DNA of 64,000 nucleotides from RGIG995 sp045603745 (GTDB lineage: Bacteria > Bacillota > Clostridia > Oscillospirales > UBA644): assembly GCA_045603745.1 (NCBI GenBank), contig JAZUMQ010000003.1, forward strand, positions 1 through 64,000, given 5' to 3'. Below are positions 1-7,293 of the stretch, one piece after another. Numbering within the stretch: the first letter of the stretch is position 1; the number at the start of each line of letters is the position of its first letter. The notes below the pieces were generated by a model. The model was not told where the DNA came from. It worked only from the letters and a program-made list of their open reading frames with translations, and ran no database searches. The position numbers were made by a program, and so were the translations under genes.

Positions 1-91
1 CTTCAGCAAACGAGGTCAGGCTGAAAGCAACGCACAGGCACAATGCCAACGCAAGAACGATGGACAAGATGACCAGTGAGATTCTCTTCAT
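1..91 (-). CDS. 5' end of a secreted or lipoprotein gene (signal peptide only)
   Basis: The gene starts with ATG at 91 and runs off the left edge, so only 30 residues are visible. They form a classic signal peptide: a basic MKR start, a long Leu/Val/Ala core and a small-residue SFA-E cleavage region; a Cys in the core (LALC) leaves a lipoprotein possible. An AGGAGG ribosome binding site lies 7 bases upstream, and a promoter with a palindrome just past its start site lies behind it. The function of the mature protein cannot be seen. Given the neighbouring sugar operon, a transport-binding protein is a reasonable guess, but only a guess. Confidence 0.75.
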   Translation of the reverse strand, partial: MKRISLVILSIVLALALCLCVAFSLTSFAE

Positions 92-117
92 AGAGATTCC
101 TCCTCAAAAATTTTTTT

Positions 118-135
118 TGGTGAATAACTTCACCA
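118..135. promoter_or_regulatory. Perfect inverted repeat, probable operator
   Basis: Arms TGGTGAA and TTCACCA (7 bp, perfect) are separated by TAAC. The site begins about 5 bases downstream of the predicted start point of the promoter at 147-175, the usual place for a repressor operator. It could also act as an RNA hairpin in the leader of the secreted-protein gene. Confidence 0.45.
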
Positions 136-146
136 TTGATAGAATC

Positions 147-175
147 ATTATATCATTTAACCCTTTAGTGTTCAA
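147..175 (-). promoter_or_regulatory. Promoter of the secreted-protein gene
   Basis: On the minus strand TTGAAC (170-175) is followed after 17 bases by TATAAT (147-152). It points at the ATG at 91. Confidence 0.6.
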
Positions 176-220
176 TACTATTAACAAAAAATTCAAAAAA
201 AAAAAAAAAAATTGTTACAT

Positions 221-412
221 TTACGCAAAGAACATAATTAACTTCGATGCAGAGGAGAAAAAGATCTCCAACGTTCCGTTAAACAGAACGTTACAATGAC
301 GCGGAGTATAACCGATATGTTTTGCAATATCTTCAACGCCGATGTCTTCCCAATAATGCTTCTCCATATAGGTCTTGATCCGAAACATATCTTTATAATG
401 GCTTTCCTTCAT
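221..412 (-). pseudogene. Truncated AraC-type regulator fragment
   Basis: Sixty-three codons start at ATG 412 behind a good ribosome binding site (AGGGGAGAG). Residues 7-45 match the start of an AraC/XylS DNA-binding domain: helix MFRIKTYMEKHYWEDIG, then VEDIAKHIGY and the opening of the next helix. The match stops at about residue 46 and is replaced by unrelated hydrophobic residues and a stop beside a poly-A tract (about 196-210), so the second half of the first helix-turn-helix and the whole second one are missing. The promoter and start signals look intact, so a short peptide may still be made, but it cannot be a working regulator. Confidence 0.6.
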
Positions 413-448
413 CGTCTCTCCCCTGCTTTGAAATCTATCTACATTTTC

Positions 449-476
449 ATTATAACAACTTTTTTTCGGTTTTCAA
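449..476 (-). promoter_or_regulatory. Promoter of the truncated AraC fragment
   Basis: TTGAAA (471-476) and TATAAT (449-454) on the minus strand are separated by 16 bases, upstream of the ATG at 412. Confidence 0.5.
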
Positions 477-542
477 TATAATGATCGGAACTTCATACAA
501 AAGTGCCGAAGAATTTTTCTTTTAATAATGTGTTTTTTGAAT

Positions 543-574
543 TAAAAAAAAGAGACTCGACAAGCGAATCTCTT
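543..574 (-). terminator. Terminator of the sugar operon
   Basis: A 9-bp stem with one G-T pair (551-559 with 565-573) is followed on the minus strand by a run of eight T (543-550). It lies about 130 bases past the last gene of the operon. The stretch between, 583-701, shows nothing else. Confidence 0.7.
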
Positions 575-701
575 CTTTTTTATTTCGATTTTGTTTTTAC
601 AATAAGTCAGAATAAACGTTCCGGAAAGTTTTGAGACTTTCGATGGAATCCATGGTCGGGGAATATTCAAAACTGCATCACAGAATCCTTCTTCGTTTTT
701 G

Positions 702-1751
702 TTATTCAAAATCGGTAATAACGCGTTTCTCCTCCGCAGAACGGAAGCAGGCTTCCATAAACCGCATATCCCGAAGCATTTGTTCGTGGGTAATCAGTTG
801 GGTGGCTTCGCCCCGAACAGACCGGACGACGTTACGGTAAAAGTCTTTCAGCGTCACGTCCACTTGTGGCAAGGGATATTCCGTGATGGTTTCTTTCGTC
901 CGGGGTGCCATGGTCTTTGTCCAACCGGCAGAGGTCTGAACCGGAACGGCATCTCGTTTTTCCCAATCGGAGACCATGACGATCTTACCGATTTTCCAAT
1001 CGTTCATGACAGCGGAACCGTTTTCTCCCAACATATACCAACGAGGCAGATTGATGAAGTTGCTGGTTCCCACTTCCACATGGAACTGAATGTCGTCTTC
1101 AAATTCTACGATGACTTTGAATCCGTCATCACATTCTTCGTTGGTAACGTAAGAGAGATTACAGAAGATAGATTTGACCTTACGATCGCCCATCATCATG
1201 AACATCTGATCAAACAAATGAATCCCCCAATCAAGAATCATACCGCCGCCGCATTCTTTTTTATTGCGCCAATCCCCGGGGATTCCGCGAGAACCGTGAA
1301 CCCGGGATTCGATACAAAAAACGCGACCAAGGGTATTATCGTCGAAGATCTTCTTCATAATATTATAATCTTCGTCCCAACGACGGTTTTGATGGACGGT
1401 AAACAAAACGCCACATTCTTTGGGAACGGCGATCATTTCTTCCAGTTCTTCGCTGTTCATGGAAGCGGGTTTTTCGCAGACTACGTTTTTCCCGGCGCGC
1501 ATACATTGAATACACACGTCTTTATGCTGGTCGTTGGGAATCGCGACGGTAACCACGTCAACGGTGGGGTCTGCAAGGAGCTCTTCCATGGTGGCGTAAG
1601 CATGAAATCCGTCCCGGCGAGCGATCTCCATTCGCTCCGGGTTAATATCATATGTTCCGGCACATTCTACAGTTTCGTTTCCGTCCATAATTTTGGGGTG
1701 TTTACTGCCCATACCACCGTAGCCAACAATGGCGATACGAATTTTTTTCAT
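702..1751 (-). CDS. Gfo/Idh/MocA family sugar dehydrogenase (second in operon)
   Basis: A 349-residue NAD(P)-dependent oxidoreductase of the Gfo/Idh/MocA family. The N-terminal Rossmann motif GYGGMG is at residues 10-15, the family's EKP motif (catalytic Lys) at 93-95, and the C-terminal D-x3-H pair (Asp174, His178, in DWGIH) lies in the substrate half. Length is normal. I chose ATG 1751, which directly precedes the Rossmann strand; a further ATG at 1769 is less likely. It is the last of three co-directional genes (25-base gaps) with a TIM-barrel isomerase and a second dehydrogenase, which suggests interconversion or breakdown of a cyclitol, hexose or uronate. The substrate cannot be read from sequence. 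Confidence 0.85.
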   Translation of the reverse strand: MKKIRIAIVGYGGMGSKHPKIMDGNETVECAGTYDINPERMEIARRDGFHAYATMEELLADPTVDVVTVAIPNDQHKDVCIQCMRAGKNVVCEKPASMNSEELEEMIAVPKECGVLFTVHQNRRWDEDYNIMKKIFDDNTLGRVFCIESRVHGSRGIPGDWRNKKECGGGMILDWGIHLFDQMFMMMGDRKVKSIFCNLSYVTNEECDDGFKVIVEFEDDIQFHVEVGTSNFINLPRWYMLGENGSAVMNDWKIGKIVMVSDWEKRDAVPVQTSAGWTKTMAPRTKETITEYPLPQVDVTLKDFYRNVVRSVRGEATQLITHEQMLRDMRFMEACFRSAEEKRVITDFE

Positions 1752-1775
1752 CGTTATTCGGGACCTCATAATTGA

Positions 1776-2951
1776 TCAGATTTCGGGAATTTCAATTGCA
1801 ACTTCTTTACCCAATTCAGCAGATTTCACAATACCGTCAATAATTGCCTGATTGTAGAGAATTTCGGCGGAAGAAACGGTGGCTTTGCCTTCACCGGCGG
1901 GCTTTTTGACCTCATTGATAAAGGCGCGCAATTTTTGATAGAATAGGCTGACTTTCGTCTCAATCATGGGAACTTCATAGCACAGAGGTTCTCCGCCGAT
2001 ATTACGATAGACCTTCAACGGAGTGTTGAATTCGCCATTCCAACATTCGGTAGAAGGAATCCGAAGACCGCCCTTGGTTCCGAGGATCAAGGCATCTCCA
2101 CTGGTGTCCATGTGCATCGCCCAAGAAATACGGAAGTCCAAAATGATTCCGCCTTCCAAACGGACAAAGGCTGCGGCAAAATCATCCACATCGAATTTTT
2201 CGGCGTATTCGGGATGATTGGATTTTGCGTAATAGTTGGGATCCGTGCCGAAGAAATTGGAGGTATAACCGGAAACGGTCAAGGGCTTCGGATAACCGAC
2301 GGCATTGAGAAGCATATCGATGGAATAAGTTCCGATATCGCCAACCGCCCCAATGCCCCCGGTTTCTTTTTCGATAAAAGTCGTGCTGCCGTGGGGAGTG
2401 GGAATTCCGTGACGGCGTCCGCCCCCCGCTTGGAGATAATAAATATCCCCCAATTCCCCGGACTCAACAATCTTTTTGATCATCTGCATATTTTCACTCA
2501 TGCGGGGTTGGAAGCCGATGGTCAAGATTTTTCCGCTCTTCTTTTCCGCCTTCATAACGGCAACGGCTTCGTCCAGGGTAACGGTGAAGGGTTTTTCCAA
2601 CATGACGTTTACGCCGTGTTCCAAGGCATAAATGGTTGGTTCTGCATGCTGGCAGTTATAAGTACAAACGGATACGGCATCTAAATCTTCGGCGTCGATC
2701 ATAGATTTATGATCGGGATAGCAACGAACACCTTCCACGCCGTATTTTTCAAAGAGCGCTTCTGCTTTTCCGGGAATAAGGTCGGCGCCGGCAACGATTT
2801 CAACATCTTCCATTTTCAAATATTCTTTGATATGAGAACCTGCGATCCAACCGCAACCGATGATACCGACTTTTACTTTTTTCTTGGTGTCGATGACCTC
2901 TTGCACGGTTTCATTTTTAAAGAGATCCAAATCTTTATCCAAAACTGCCAT
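1776..2951 (-). CDS. Gfo/Idh/MocA family sugar dehydrogenase (first of two)
   Basis: A 391-residue oxidoreductase of the Gfo/Idh/MocA family. A short N-terminal extension precedes the nucleotide-binding strand GIIGCGWIA (residues 29-37); the EKP motif is at 119-121. The C-terminal half is the usual substrate-binding sheet and contains the GGIGAVGDIGTYSID segment. Start ATG 2951 has AGAGGAG upstream. It is clearly diverged from the next gene downstream, so the two probably act on successive intermediates rather than being a recent duplicate. It lies in the operon read from the palindromic promoter at 3835-3871. Confidence 0.85.
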   Translation of the reverse strand: MAVLDKDLDLFKNETVQEVIDTKKKVKVGIIGCGWIAGSHIKEYLKMEDVEIVAGADLIPGKAEALFEKYGVEGVRCYPDHKSMIDAEDLDAVSVCTYNCQHAEPTIYALEHGVNVMLEKPFTVTLDEAVAVMKAEKKSGKILTIGFQPRMSENMQMIKKIVESGELGDIYYLQAGGGRRHGIPTPHGSTTFIEKETGGIGAVGDIGTYSIDMLLNAVGYPKPLTVSGYTSNFFGTDPNYYAKSNHPEYAEKFDVDDFAAAFVRLEGGIILDFRISWAMHMDTSGDALILGTKGGLRIPSTECWNGEFNTPLKVYRNIGGEPLCYEVPMIETKVSLFYQKLRAFINEVKKPAGEGKATVSSAEILYNQAIIDGIVKSAELGKEVAIEIPEI

Positions 2952-2976
2952 AACAATTTCTCCTCTTTTTTCATTC

Positions 2977-3804
2977 TTAATTGATGGTTTTTAAATATTC
3001 AATGCTCATTTTTGCACATTCCAAAGGAGTTTTTTCCATGGACGGCTGATCCTGTTCCACCACAACCCATTCCACGCCGGATTCTTCGGCGGCTTTAAGA
3101 ATGGCGGGGAAATCCTGAAGACCGTATCCAACGGGACGGAATTCAAATTTCTGATTTTCTTGGGATTTCTTTTCCGCGTCGTCGTCCACTCCGATAAGGG
3201 CGTACATATTGTCGGACTTCTGACCGACAAAATCTTTCAGATGAACAATGCGGCAACGACCGGCGTATTTTCGGACATATTCTGCAGGATTTTCGCCCCC
3301 AACGTTGACCCAACAGGTATCCAACTGGGTTTGCAACAGATTGGCATCGACCGATTCATAAAGAACGTCCAGCATATGCTTTCCGTTAATCATATTGGTA
3401 AATTCAAAATCGTGGTTGTGATAACATAGCTGCATTCCCCGATCTTTTGCGGCTTTTCCAAGTTTTTTACAAATATTGACCAATTCAGGGAAGTCTTCAT
3501 CGGATTTGCAATAATTGGAAGGAACGTGAGGAATCACCACGAACTGACAACCGATGCTTTTGTAGCGGTCATACATTTCTTCCGCCCCCACGTCGAGAGT
3601 TTCTTTCATATTAACATGGGCGGAAATGGGAACAAGATCGTGTTTTTTACAAAGATCCCTTACTTCTTCTGCAGAGTATTCGTAAAGACCGGCAAACTCC
3701 ACGCCGTCATATCCCATCTCTTTGATTTGTTTCAAGGTTCCGTCCAAATCGGCCTGCGCCTCATTTCGGACCGAGTACAACTGAAGGGCAACAGGAAATT
3801 TCAT
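2977..3804 (-). CDS. Sugar phosphate isomerase/epimerase (TIM barrel, AP-endonuclease-2 fold)
   Basis: A 275-residue protein of the xylose-isomerase-like TIM-barrel family (IolE/IolI/hydroxypyruvate isomerase relatives). Typical family segments are an LYSVR start, MGYDGVEFAG, the NHDFEF strand, LDTCWVNVGG, VHLKDF and a late VVEQDQ; these supply the Glu, His and Asp residues that bind the divalent metal. No signal peptide, so cytoplasmic. It has a GGAGG site before ATG 3804 and is the first gene of the operon. Such isomerases beside two Gfo/Idh/MocA dehydrogenases usually act in inositol or keto-sugar pathways; the exact substrate is inferred only. Confidence 0.85.
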   Translation of the reverse strand: MKFPVALQLYSVRNEAQADLDGTLKQIKEMGYDGVEFAGLYEYSAEEVRDLCKKHDLVPISAHVNMKETLDVGAEEMYDRYKSIGCQFVVIPHVPSNYCKSDEDFPELVNICKKLGKAAKDRGMQLCYHNHDFEFTNMINGKHMLDVLYESVDANLLQTQLDTCWVNVGGENPAEYVRKYAGRCRIVHLKDFVGQKSDNMYALIGVDDDAEKKSQENQKFEFRPVGYGLQDFPAILKAAEESGVEWVVVEQDQPSMEKTPLECAKMSIEYLKTIN

Positions 3805-3834
3805 AACTTTGTAACCTCCGGTTCACACATTTAT

Positions 3835-3871
3835 ACTTGTATTATAAGACAAAATGTGCTATAATACAAGT
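3835..3871. promoter_or_regulatory. Perfect palindrome holding two overlapping divergent promoters
   Basis: Arms of 12 bp (3835-3846 and 3860-3871) are perfect inverted copies around a 13-base centre. On the plus strand TTGTAT (3837-3842) and TATAAT (3860-3865) are 17 bases apart and read the AraC gene; on the minus strand TTGTAT (3864-3869) and TATAAT (3841-3846) are also 17 apart and read the sugar operon. Each arm thus carries the -35 of one promoter and the -10 of the other. Polymerase can occupy only one orientation at a time. Confidence 0.75.
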
Positions 3872-3925
3872 CAATATAGAAAAAATATTAGCCAGAAATT
3901 GCGGTTTAAAGGAAATTCAAAAAAA

Positions 3926-4771
3926 ATGACAACCTTTTATGAAAACAAAAAAAACAATCCTATTGTGACAAACAGAGGCAGAAACTTGACCGACAGTCCC
4001 CACCTTCATAATCATCTGGAGTTAGTTTATTTACAAAATGGAAGAACAGAAGCGGCTTGTGATAACTTCAGAGAAACCATGGAACCGGGAGATGTTTTTC
4101 TTTCTTTCCCCAATCAAGTTCATTGTTATCCAAAGCTGGGAGACGGAACGGCAATTCATTCTATCATCATCTTTTCTCCTACGGTTTGCAGTGAATTCAA
4201 AGACCTTTTTCGCCGAATGACCCCGGTCTCCCCCATTGTTCGGGGAAAAAATTTGGATCCGGATATTCCGAAATTGATTGAAAAAATCATTGACGAACAA
4301 ACGGGGCAAGCCCCATATCAAGAGGCGGTTATCAGAGGCTATTTAATTGCTCTTTTAGGGAAATTGGTTGGCTCTATGGAATTCCGGGAAGAAAAACAGT
4401 CGGACGGAACGGTGTTGAAAAATATTTTAAACTATTGCGATAAACATTATACGGAACCCTTGTCGCTGGAAGTTTTGTCGAAAGAGTTGAATGTGGGAAA
4501 ATATCACATCTCCCACATTTTTGGAGAAAAATTAAAGATTTCCTTTCCCGATTACGTAAATGGGTTACGGATTAATGATGCCATACGAAAACTGACGACA
4601 GACTCGGATCGGTCGATTACGGAGATTGCTTATGATTGCGGATTCAACAGCACCAGAACCTTCAACCGAGCATTCATAAAATACACGAAAATGACGCCAC
4701 GGGAATATCGGGAAAAGAACCTTTACAAAAATGTAACACCTATTAATTTTTACATTTCGGATCCGGATTAA
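3926..4771 (+). CDS. AraC family transcriptional regulator with N-terminal cupin
   Basis: A 281-residue regulator. The N-terminal half is a cupin sugar-sensing domain (HLHNHLELVY near residues 25-34, then MEPGDVFLSFPNQVH). The last 100 residues carry two helix-turn-helix motifs: LSLEVLSKELNVGKYHISHIF and the conserved SITEIAYDCGF...TFNRAFIKYTKMTPREYRE tail. An ATG at 3854 is in frame, but it sits inside the promoter (-10 at 3860-3865), so it cannot be on the transcript; ATG 3926 with AAAGGA upstream is chosen. It is divergent from the sugar operon and is very likely its local regulator, probably binding near 3835-3871. Confidence 0.85.
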   Translation: MTTFYENKKNNPIVTNRGRNLTDSPHLHNHLELVYLQNGRTEAACDNFRETMEPGDVFLSFPNQVHCYPKLGDGTAIHSIIIFSPTVCSEFKDLFRRMTPVSPIVRGKNLDPDIPKLIEKIIDEQTGQAPYQEAVIRGYLIALLGKLVGSMEFREEKQSDGTVLKNILNYCDKHYTEPLSLEVLSKELNVGKYHISHIFGEKLKISFPDYVNGLRINDAIRKLTTDSDRSITEIAYDCGFNSTRTFNRAFIKYTKMTPREYREKNLYKNVTPINFYISDPD

Positions 4772-4776
4772 GAAAA

Positions 4777-4820
4777 AGTCCTTTGAGGAGAAAATTCTCA
4801 ACCCAAAGGACTCTTTTTTT
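4777..4820. terminator. Bidirectional terminator between araC-type gene and efp
   Basis: Stem AGTCCTTTG (4777-4785) pairs with CAAAGGACT (4804-4812), followed by seven T on the plus strand; a T run also follows on the minus strand. It serves the convergent regulator and efp genes. Confidence 0.8.
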
Positions 4821-4833
4821 AACATTATTAGTT

Positions 4834-5400
4834 TTAGTCTTTGCAACGTTCCATATAAGAACCGCCGTCACGAGTATCAATGCGGATCTTTTCGCCTTCG
4901 TTGATGAACAAGGGAACACGAATGGTAGCACCGGTTTCCAAGGTTGCGTTCTTGGTAACGTTGGTGGCAGTATCGCCCCGAACACCGGGTTCGGTTTCGG
5001 TAACCAGAAGGTCAACGAAGAAGGGAGGTTCTACGCTGAATACGTTGCCCTTATAAGAAAGAATTTTACAAACGGTTTCTTCCTTAACAAACTTGAAGGC
5101 ATCGCCAAGCATGTCGGCATTCAGGGGAACCTGATCGTAGGTCTCCATATCCATGAAGTAATACAGTTCACCATCGGTGTAGGAGTACTGCATTTCTTTT
5201 CTTTCAATGAAAGCCTGGGGGAATTTTTCGGTGGGAGAAAAGGTCTTTTCAACCACGCCGCCGGAAATGACGTTCTTCAGTTTGGTACGGACGAAAGCGG
5301 CGCCCTTACCGGGTTTTACGTGCTGGAATTCAACGACCTGATAAACGTTACCTTCCAATTCAAAAGTAACGCCGTTTCTAAAATCGCCTGCAGAATACAT
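4834..5400 (-). CDS. efp: Elongation factor P
   Basis: A 188-residue EF-P, the exact usual length. It has three beta-barrel domains: KOW-like residues 1-65, the central EFP domain, and a C-terminal OB domain ending TRDGGSYMERC. The loop that reaches the peptidyl-transferase centre carries PGKG with Lys32, the residue that is post-translationally modified in many bacteria. EF-P rescues ribosomes stalled at polyproline. Start ATG 5400 has GGAGGT 10 bases upstream; a longer frame to 5466 would lie over the promoter. No modification enzyme gene is adjacent. Confidence 0.95.
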   Translation of the reverse strand: MYSAGDFRNGVTFELEGNVYQVVEFQHVKPGKGAAFVRTKLKNVISGGVVEKTFSPTEKFPQAFIERKEMQYSYTDGELYYFMDMETYDQVPLNADMLGDAFKFVKEETVCKILSYKGNVFSVEPPFFVDLLVTETEPGVRGDTATNVTKNATLETGATIRVPLFINEGEKIRIDTRDGGSYMERCKD

Positions 5401-5454
5401 AGGATAATACCTCCGTATAGTATAAAATTCGATAAAAATATTACAATATAAATT

Positions 5455-5483
5455 ATTATACACCATATTCAGTGTAATTGCAA
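5455..5483 (-). promoter_or_regulatory. efp promoter
   Basis: TTGCAA (5478-5483) and TATAAT (5455-5460) on the minus strand with 17 bases between. Confidence 0.65.
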
Positions 5484-5533
5484 GAGTTGTGATAAAAAAT
5501 TTTCAAATATGTAAAAAATAAAGGAAAAAAAAC

Positions 5534-6232
5534 ATGAAAAAGGCACGATTACGAAAGGCAATTGGGATCAGCATTGCAATTTTATGGTTATTTGCTCTTT
5601 CCACCTCCCCGATTTTGCAGGTGATGGCAGATGTTCCGGAATACACGGTAATCGTAGATCCGGGGCATGGAGGTACCGATGGGGGTGCGGTAGGGGACGA
5701 CGGAACGGTGGAAAAGAATCTGAATCTGACAATCGCCCTATTATTAAAAGAAAAATTGGAAACAGAAGGAATCCAAGTGATTATGACCCGACAGACCGAC
5801 GAAGATACCGACGGCTTAACAGGATTTCACAAACGGCAGGATCTGGAAGAGCGCGCACGGATCGGAAACGAATCGGGAGCAAATCTATACGTGAGCATTC
5901 ACATCAACGCCTCAACCACCCGAAAAGATCAGGGGTTTCAAGTATGGTACGGAAGTGGAAATCCCGAGGGACAACAACTTGCCCAAGTCATTACAAAATC
6001 GGTAGAAAATGCCGCTATTTGCACAAGGATCCGAGCGGTCAAGCAAGTGCCGGAGACTCTGTATATTTTCCGGACGGTAACAATTCCGAGCGTACTTGTA
6101 GAATGCGGATTTATTTCCAATGCCGCAGATCTCTATAAATTGAAACAAGAAACCTTTCGCAACGACCTTTGCAAATCCTTGTGTGAGGGGATCGTAAGTT
6201 ATCTTTCCGGAAGCAATTCTCGGATCACGTAA
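5534..6232 (+). CDS. cwlD: CwlD-like N-acetylmuramoyl-L-alanine amidase
   Basis: A 232-residue exported Amidase_3 zinc hydrolase that cleaves the muramic acid-peptide bond. An N-terminal signal/anchor segment (residues 9-31) precedes the catalytic domain. Zinc ligands are His45 (DPGHGG), Glu60 and His123 (SIHIN); the catalytic Glu is Glu190 (VECGFISN). Size and the single-domain layout match B. subtilis CwlD, which makes muramic-delta-lactam in spore cortex, and other sporulation-type genes lie nearby. A vegetative cell-wall amidase remains possible. The 3' end overlaps the end of the convergent hemW gene by 34 bases. Confidence 0.85.
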   Translation: MKKARLRKAIGISIAILWLFALSTSPILQVMADVPEYTVIVDPGHGGTDGGAVGDDGTVEKNLNLTIALLLKEKLETEGIQVIMTRQTDEDTDGLTGFHKRQDLEERARIGNESGANLYVSIHINASTTRKDQGFQVWYGSGNPEGQQLAQVITKSVENAAICTRIRAVKQVPETLYIFRTVTIPSVLVECGFISNAADLYKLKQETFRNDLCKSLCEGIVSYLSGSNSRIT

Positions 6233-7293
6233 TCGGAAATCAAAAATCCCTCGGCGGTTAATGCGAACCGATCTTCGGTCAAAGTGGCGTATCCGTGCGT
6301 ACAAAGAGTCTTTGCAAAAGGCTCTTTTTCTTTTGGAAGAAAGGAACGACAGATTCCATCAGAAAGGCGAAGCCCAAGAAAAACAGATTCTTTCCGTGCT
6401 TCTTCTGCATCAACGATCTCGTCCGTCACCGAAGAAATCAATCCGTTTTTGGCGCAAAATTCAGCGGTATTCGGGGGAATATGATAACGAACACCGTTAT
6501 AGTAACCGGAAGCACCGGGACCGAATGCAAGGTATTCCCCACCCGCCCAATAGACGCTATTGTGCTTTGCCCGAAATCCGGGTTTTGCAAAGTTGGAGAT
6601 TTCGTAATGTTCATAACCGGCGAACGTTAAAACGTCGTGGGTAAGAAGGTACATAGCGCGCTGAAGTTCTTCCTCGGCCTCCGCAACGCCCTTTAATCCG
6701 AAGACGGAACCGGGTTCTACCTTTAAGAGGTAAACCGAAAGATGTTCGGGAGACAGATCCAACATCTGCTGAAGATCGTCCTTTAACGCCTCTTCCGTCT
6801 GTCCGGGCAACGCCGCCATAAGATCGAGACTGATATTTTGAAATCCCGCCGTACGCAATTCCCGGTAGGCGTCCAACGCCCGATCTTTGGTGTGCAACCG
6901 TCCTAACGCTTGCAACTGTTTCTCCGAAAACGTTTGTACTCCCATACTGATTCGATCGACACCGTAGCAAGCCCACACCTCGGCAAGGGCAGGGGTAACA
7001 CTCTCCGGGTTGCATTCCACGGTAAATTCTTCACAAGAAGACAAGTCAAAGGTTTCGTTGAGAGCAGAAACAATTTCCGAAAAATCCGTTGCAGACAGTA
7101 AAGATGGGGTTCCACCGCCGAAATAAACGGTTCTGACCGTCTCCCCTATTGCAGGGCCTTTACGAATCTGATGGCACAATGCTTTCGCATAGGAAGAAAC
7201 CTCTCCGGGGGCTGCCGGAGAGGAATAAAAATCACAATAGTTGCATTTGCGGCGACAAAATGGAACGTGAATATACAAAGAACGGTTATTCAT
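6199..7293 (-). CDS. hemW: HemW, radical SAM heme chaperone
   Basis: A 364-residue radical SAM protein (formerly called oxygen-independent coproporphyrinogen oxidase-like). It starts MNNRSLYIHVPFC with the cluster motif CRRKCNYC (C-x3-C-x2-C), then YFGGGTPS, the HemW/HemN signature GVQTF, and a HemN_C domain. The N-terminal extra Cys that distinguishes HemN is absent, as in HemW. ATG 7293 overlaps the lepA stop by 8 bases, so translation is probably coupled to lepA; this lepA-hemW order is common in Firmicutes. A much longer open frame upstream of the ATG lies inside lepA and is ignored. Confidence 0.9.
   Translation of the reverse strand: MNNRSLYIHVPFCRRKCNYCDFYSSPAAPGEVSSYAKALCHQIRKGPAIGETVRTVYFGGGTPSLLSATDFSEIVSALNETFDLSSCEEFTVECNPESVTPALAEVWACYGVDRISMGVQTFSEKQLQALGRLHTKDRALDAYRELRTAGFQNISLDLMAALPGQTEEALKDDLQQMLDLSPEHLSVYLLKVEPGSVFGLKGVAEAEEELQRAMYLLTHDVLTFAGYEHYEISNFAKPGFRAKHNSVYWAGGEYLAFGPGASGYYNGVRYHIPPNTAEFCAKNGLISSVTDEIVDAEEARKESVFLGLRLSDGICRSFLPKEKEPFAKTLCTHGYATLTEDRFALTAEGFLISDYVIRELLPER

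Noticed and set aside
3854..3925. N-terminal extension of the AraC regulator from ATG 3854
   Set aside because: The -10 hexamer at 3860-3865 lies downstream of that ATG, so it would not be in the transcript.
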